DNA of 64,000 nt from Marmoricola sp. (GTDB taxonomy: Bacteria > Actinomycetota > Actinomycetes > Propionibacteriales > Nocardioidaceae): NCBI GenBank assembly GCA_025964775.1, contig JAOPYE010000040.1, forward strand, positions 124,001 through 188,000. The letters are read 5' to 3'. Below, piece by piece: positions 60,386-64,000 of the stretch (position 1 is its first letter; the number at the start of each line of letters is the position of its first letter). A model generated the notes under the pieces. It did not search any database and was not told where the DNA came from. It worked only from the letters and a program-made list of their open reading frames with translations. A program made the position numbers and the translations under genes.

Positions 60386-62355
60386 GCGACGAAGCGCTGG
60401 CCAACCTGAGCACTGAGGAGCGGCGGTTCGAGCCGCCTGCGGGTCTTGCTGCGGGTGCGAACTTGACTGCGGCGTCTTATGGGGACGCGGCTGCGGATCG
60501 TTTGGGGTTCTGGGCGATGCAGGCTGAGCGGTTGTCCTGGGATACCCGGTGGGAGGAGGTGTTGGACTGGTCTGATCCGCCGTTCGCGAAGTGGTTCGTG
60601 GGCGGGAGGTTGAACGCTGCGTACAACTGTGTGGATCGTCATGTGGAGGCTGGTGCTGGGGACAAGGTGGCGTTCCACTGGGTCGGGGAGCCCGAGGGCG
60701 ATACCCGTGACATCACCTACGCCCAGCTGATGGATGAGGTGTGCCAGGCCGCGAACGCACTGACCGAGCTCGGGATCGAGGCGGGGGATCGGGTCGCGAT
60801 CTACATGCCGATGATCCCTGAGACTGTGGTCGCGATGCTGGCCTGTGCCCGGCTGGGTGCCCCGCACACGGTGGTGTTCGGTGGGTTCTCCGCGGACGCC
60901 CTGGCTTCGCGGGTGCTGGATTGTGGGGCGAAGCTGATCATCACCGCGGATGGTGGTTACCGCCGCGGTGCGCCCTCGGCGTTGAAGCCGGCGGTTGATG
61001 AGGCGGTCGCGAAGGTCGAAGCCGAGCAGTCCGGCCTGGTGGAGAACGTGCTGGTGGTGCGGCGTACCGGGCAGGACGTCGCGTTCGACCAGAACATTGA
61101 TGTGTGGTGGCACGAGCTGGTCGCCGGGTCTTCGACCGAGCACACGTGTGAGTCCTTTGATGCCGAGCACCCGCTCTATGTGATGTACACCTCGGGGACT
61201 ACCGGTAAGCCGAAGGGGATCTTGCACACCACCGGCGGGTACCTGGTCGGGGCCGCGTACACGCACTGGGGGATCTTCGACCTCAAACCGGATACGGACG
61301 TGTACTGGTGCACCGCGGATGTCGGGTGGGTCACCGGGCACTCCTACACGGTCTACGGGCCGCTGGCGAACCAGAGCACCTCGGTGATGTACGAGGGCGT
61401 CCCGGATGCCCCGCACAAGGGCCGGTGGTGGGAGATCATCGAGAAGTACAAGGTCTCGATCTTCTACACCGCCCCGACCGCGATCCGCACCTTCATGAAG
61501 TGGGGCGATGAGATCCCCGCGAAGTTCGACATGAGTTCGTTGCGGGTCCTGGGCAGCGTGGGTGAGCCGATCAACCCTGAGGCCTACGTCTGGTACCGAG
61601 AGACCATCGGCGGCTCCCGCACTCCGGTGGTTGATACCTGGTGGCAGACCGAGACCGGCGCCATCATGATCTCCCCGCTGCCCGGGGTGACCGCAGCCAA
61701 GCCCGGTTCGGCGATGAAGGCGATCCCCGGGATCGTGGCCGATGTGGTCAACGACGAAGGCGAGTCGGTGCCCGACGGGTCTGGTGGCTACCTGGTCATC
61801 AAGGAACCCTGGCCCTCGATGCTGCGCACCCTGTGGGGCGATGACGAACGCTTCAAGGACACCTACTGGTCGCGGTTCAAAGGCATGTACTTCGCCGGGG
61901 ACGGCGCGAAGAAGGACAGCGACGGCGACCTGTGGCTGCTGGGTCGGGTCGATGACGTCATGAATGTCTCCGGGCACCGGCTCTCGACCACCGAGATCGA
62001 ATCGGCCCTGGTCTCCCACCCGAAGGTCGCCGAAGCTGCCGTCGTCGGGGCCAGCGACGAGATGACCGGCCAGAGCCCCGTCGCCTTCGTGATCCTGCGC
62101 GAGGCAGCCGGCGACGGCGGCACCGACATCGTCAAGGAACTCCGCGACCACGTAGCCAAGGAGATCGGCGCCATCGCCAAACCCAGCAAGATCATGATCG
62201 TCGCCGAGCTCCCCAAGACCCGCTCGGGCAAGATCATGCGCCGACTGCTCCGCGACGTCGCCGAACACCGCGACATCGGCGACGTCACCACCCTTGCCGA
62301 CTCCACCGTCATGGACCTCATCGGCAAGGGGATGGCGACCAGCAGCCAGGACTGA
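60382..62355 (+). CDS. acs: Acetyl-CoA synthetase (AMP-forming)
   Basis: 657 residues. [76 protein letters not shown] and [13 protein letters not shown] (acetylation-target Lys) are the Acs signature. It interconverts acetate and acetyl-CoA with ATP. It is translationally coupled to the SDR gene and so belongs to the microcompartment operon, where a phosphotransacylase would be expected instead. The gene is followed after seven bases by the mutase gene. Confidence 0.92.
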   Translation: MSDEALANLSTEERRFEPPAGLAAGANLTAASYGDAAADRLGFWAMQAERLSWDTRWEEVLDWSDPPFAKWFVGGRLNAAYNCVDRHVEAGAGDKVAFHWVGEPEGDTRDITYAQLMDEVCQAANALTELGIEAGDRVAIYMPMIPETVVAMLACARLGAPHTVVFGGFSADALASRVLDCGAKLIITADGGYRRGAPSALKPAVDEAVAKVEAEQSGLVENVLVVRRTGQDVAFDQNIDVWWHELVAGSSTEHTCESFDAEHPLYVMYTSGTTGKPKGILHTTGGYLVGAAYTHWGIFDLKPDTDVYWCTADVGWVTGHSYTVYGPLANQSTSVMYEGVPDAPHKGRWWEIIEKYKVSIFYTAPTAIRTFMKWGDEIPAKFDMSSLRVLGSVGEPINPEAYVWYRETIGGSRTPVVDTWWQTETGAIMISPLPGVTAAKPGSAMKAIPGIVADVVNDEGESVPDGSGGYLVIKEPWPSMLRTLWGDDERFKDTYWSRFKGMYFAGDGAKKDSDGDLWLLGRVDDVMNVSGHRLSTTEIESALVSHPKVAEAAVVGASDEMTGQSPVAFVILREAAGDGGTDIVKELRDHVAKEIGAIAKPSKIMIVAELPKTRSGKIMRRLLRDVAEHRDIGDVTTLADSTVMDLIGKGMATSSQD

Positions 62356-62362
62356 GCAGCCC

Positions 62363-63121
62363 GTGCACAGTTTGATCCTCGTCCGACATGGACGGACCGA
62401 CGCTGGTGATCGTGAGGAGTTCACCGGGTGGATCGACGAGCCTCTGAACGCGGCTGGCCACAAAGATGCTCACGAGGTAGGGATTCGATTGGCGGAGGCA
62501 GACCTCCTGCCCGCCTGCGCACACACGTCGACTTTGAAGCGATCCCTGCAAACGTCGGATGCGATTCTGGCAGCTTGCGGTCGGGAGTCGGTGCCGCGCT
62601 ATGCGTCGTGGGAGTTGAACGAGCGTCACTACGGCAGCCTCCAAGGGCGTTCGAAGCGTGAAGTCGCTGCTGAGTACGGCCCGAGTGGTTACCGATCTCT
62701 TCGCCGGTCGTTCGACGTGACTCCTCCGCAAGTCAGCGCCGAACATGACCATTCTCCTCACGCCGTTGGAAGCAAGCTCAACCTGGCCCGACAATCGCCG
62801 CGATCGGAAAGCCTCGCCGTAGTGCGCGACAGGGTTGAACATCATTGGTCCCAGGAACTCAGGCGTGGCATCCAGGAATTTACGAACGTCCTGGTCGTCG
62901 GGCACAGTTCGAGTCTGCGGGTACTCATCATGATTCTGGAGGAGCTGGGCGCTGATGAGGTCGCCGAACTGGACGTGCCGAGGTGCTTTCCGCTGGTTTA
63001 CCGGTTTGACAACTGCCTGAGACTGCTGGGCCCGGGCTCCTATCTGGACCCGGCCAAGGCCGCGACAGCGGCCGCACGGGTGGCGCGAGAGGGCCTCGGG
63101 AGCCCTCCAGAGATCTCGTGA
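62363..63121 (+). CDS. GpmA-like phosphoglycerate mutase (histidine phosphatase superfamily)
   Basis: 252 residues. LVRHGRTDAGDREEFTGWIDEPLN holds phospho-His9; TLKRSLQT (Arg60), WELNERHYGSLQG (Glu87) and VVGHSSSLR (His181) complete the active site, and the C-terminal CFPLVYRFD matches GpmA rather than generic phosphatases. It interconverts 3- and 2-phosphoglycerate, fitting with the glycerate 2-kinase and enolase of the island. Identity with a true mutase versus a phosphatase is not certain. GTG start seven bases after acs; last gene of the operon. Confidence 0.82.
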   Translation: MHSLILVRHGRTDAGDREEFTGWIDEPLNAAGHKDAHEVGIRLAEADLLPACAHTSTLKRSLQTSDAILAACGRESVPRYASWELNERHYGSLQGRSKREVAAEYGPSGYRSLRRSFDVTPPQVSAEHDHSPHAVGSKLNLARQSPRSESLAVVRDRVEHHWSQELRRGIQEFTNVLVVGHSSSLRVLIMILEELGADEVAELDVPRCFPLVYRFDNCLRLLGPGSYLDPAKAATAAARVAREGLGSPPEIS

Positions 63122-63394
63122 TCGCACGTCCAGCCGTCTGATCAGAGCGGTTCGCATCGGAATGGATCTCCGAAATCTTCGCCCGAGTTTGAATCAAGCC
63201 CATCTGAGGTTCGTTCTGGAGACACCCAGAACAAACACGCAGGTCAACTGTGCTCCCAGGCGCCGGGCGACCGGGCGAGCTCTGCTGTTTCTCACGTCCT
63301 TCTCACAACCTTGCCCAGGTCGCCGGATTTCACACGGAACGAGTTTGATCCCGGAAGCCAGGTCGGCCAGGGCGCCGTAAGGGAGACTCGGACT
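63122..63394. other. Intergenic region at the right end of the island
   Basis: 273 bases without a convincing gene. It separates the last island gene from the peptidase gene. Nothing recognisable as an integrase remnant or a copy of the tRNA 3' end was seen in it. Confidence 0.5.
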
Positions 63395-64000
63395 ATGGGA
63401 GTTTCTCTAGAGGTCGAAGGGCTGACCGTCGCATCAGGGACATCGGCTGACTTCACAGCATGGTCTGGCATGCAGGCCACCGTGATGCCGGTTGTGAGTC
63501 TCCAGGACGGCAGTCTCACCTGCTGGGGCAGCGCGGTTTGCGTTGGTAGCTCAGGATGGTTCATCACGGCCAAACACGTGATCGAAGACTTCCTCGAAGA
63601 ACATGGGCCGCGGGATGACGGCTCCACTGGCCTTTTCGTCTTGTGGGAATCGGACGAGCCGACCGGCGGTGGGCCTTCCAACTTCCTTGGTGCGCCGATG
63701 CCGGTTGCTTACGTCCACCCACATGGCAGCGCGGACCTCGCGACTCTAACTGTTCGTGTTCCTGAACAGGCCCCGGAGCTTCTCCGCGTCGCTCAATTGG
63801 CATTTCGGATGCCCCAACTCGGTGAACCTCTCGCCGTGTTCGGGTACAGCGCGATGAGCTTGTCTGGCCAGGTGCATCGCGACCAACCGTCCACAGTGGT
63901 ATACGAAAGAACCTTCACTGTCGGCGTTGGGCAGGTACTTGAACAGCAGCCGGATCGTCGCTCCTCAGGCGTTCGGGGTTGTCCCGGTGTCGTCACCGAC
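63395..64000 (+). CDS. Trypsin-like serine peptidase domain protein, partial
   Basis: The first 202 residues; the gene continues beyond the window. CWGSAVCVGSSGWFITAKHVIEDFLEEHG has the catalytic His of the trypsin-like fold (usually GTGFxVxxxGxILTAxHV), and HGSADLATLTV holds the likely Asp. No signal peptide, so probably cytoplasmic, as in defence- or stress-linked trypsin-like domains. Start ATG 63395 has AAGGGAG upstream. The catalytic Ser lies outside the window. Confidence 0.75.
   Translation, partial: MGVSLEVEGLTVASGTSADFTAWSGMQATVMPVVSLQDGSLTCWGSAVCVGSSGWFITAKHVIEDFLEEHGPRDDGSTGLFVLWESDEPTGGGPSNFLGAPMPVAYVHPHGSADLATLTVRVPEQAPELLRVAQLAFRMPQLGEPLAVFGYSAMSLSGQVHRDQPSTVVYERTFTVGVGQVLEQQPDRRSSGVRGCPGVVTD

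Noticed and set aside
35396-63394. Integrative element with integrase and att repeats flanking the tRNA
   Set aside because: The tRNA is at the edge, but no integrase, recombinase or copy of the tRNA 3' end is visible, so the island is called by gene content only.

Overview
The window is high-GC DNA of an actinobacterium. It looks like a member of the Nocardioides group (order Propionibacteriales), judged from content only: an Rpf resuscitation factor with DUF348 and G5 domains, a bacterial protein-O-mannosyltransferase divergent from rsmI, the mycobacterial-type gene order pmt-rsmI-tatD-rpf-rsmA-ispE, a Pls/PosA-type peptide synthetase and deazaflavin-type oxidoreductases. No species can be named from the sequence alone.

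Left half (1-35.4 kb) is chromosomal backbone and small accessory genes. In order: a cut-off MFS transporter; a degenerate histidine kinase with a DUF1059 protein; a secreted DUF5995 protein; a CorA-type transporter; a secreted Gly/Thr-repeat protein; regulator-enzyme pairs (HxlR with FMN reductase, HxlR with carboxymuconolactone decarboxylase, MarR with a trans-aconitate-type methyltransferase); a CHAD protein; a 4'-phosphopantetheinyl transferase, M1 peptidase and Pls/PosA synthetase cluster; an acyl-CoA synthetase; the pmt-rsmI-tatD-rpf-rsmA-ispE-ABC-F block; and a desaturase/TetR/thioesterase group. Several short palindromic repeats lie here. One sits in frame inside the ABC-F gene, and two copies of a 29-bp element supply stop codons to their neighbours.

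A tRNA-like gene at 35.4 kb is followed by a catabolic island of about 27.5 kb (35.6-63.1 kb). Its core (53.4-60.4 kb) matches the Rhodococcus/Mycobacterium microcompartment (RMM, aminoacetone/1-amino-2-propanol type): class-III aminotransferase, acylating aldehyde dehydrogenase, two BMC-T, one BMC-P and one BMC-H shell protein, an APH-like kinase and an SDR amino-alcohol dehydrogenase. Around it are genes not usual for that core: a polyamine-type ABC importer, an amidohydrolase, an M20 hydrolase, a second aminotransferase, a second aldehyde dehydrogenase, two flavin oxidoreductases, and a lower-glycolysis set (glycerate 2-kinase, a divergent enolase, a phosphoglycerate mutase) with an EPSP-synthase paralogue and an acetyl-CoA synthetase.

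A GntR/FCD regulator sits in the island. A matching half-site, GATTGTCAACAG, covers the -35 boxes of two island promoters, and related motifs occur at the other promoter regions, so the island is probably one regulon. My reading (inference): an amine or N-acylated amine is imported, deacylated or oxidised, transaminated to a reactive aldehyde inside the microcompartment, converted to an acyl-CoA, and the carbon leaves through acetyl-CoA synthetase and the glycerate/PEP node. The right edge holds the start of a trypsin-like peptidase gene.
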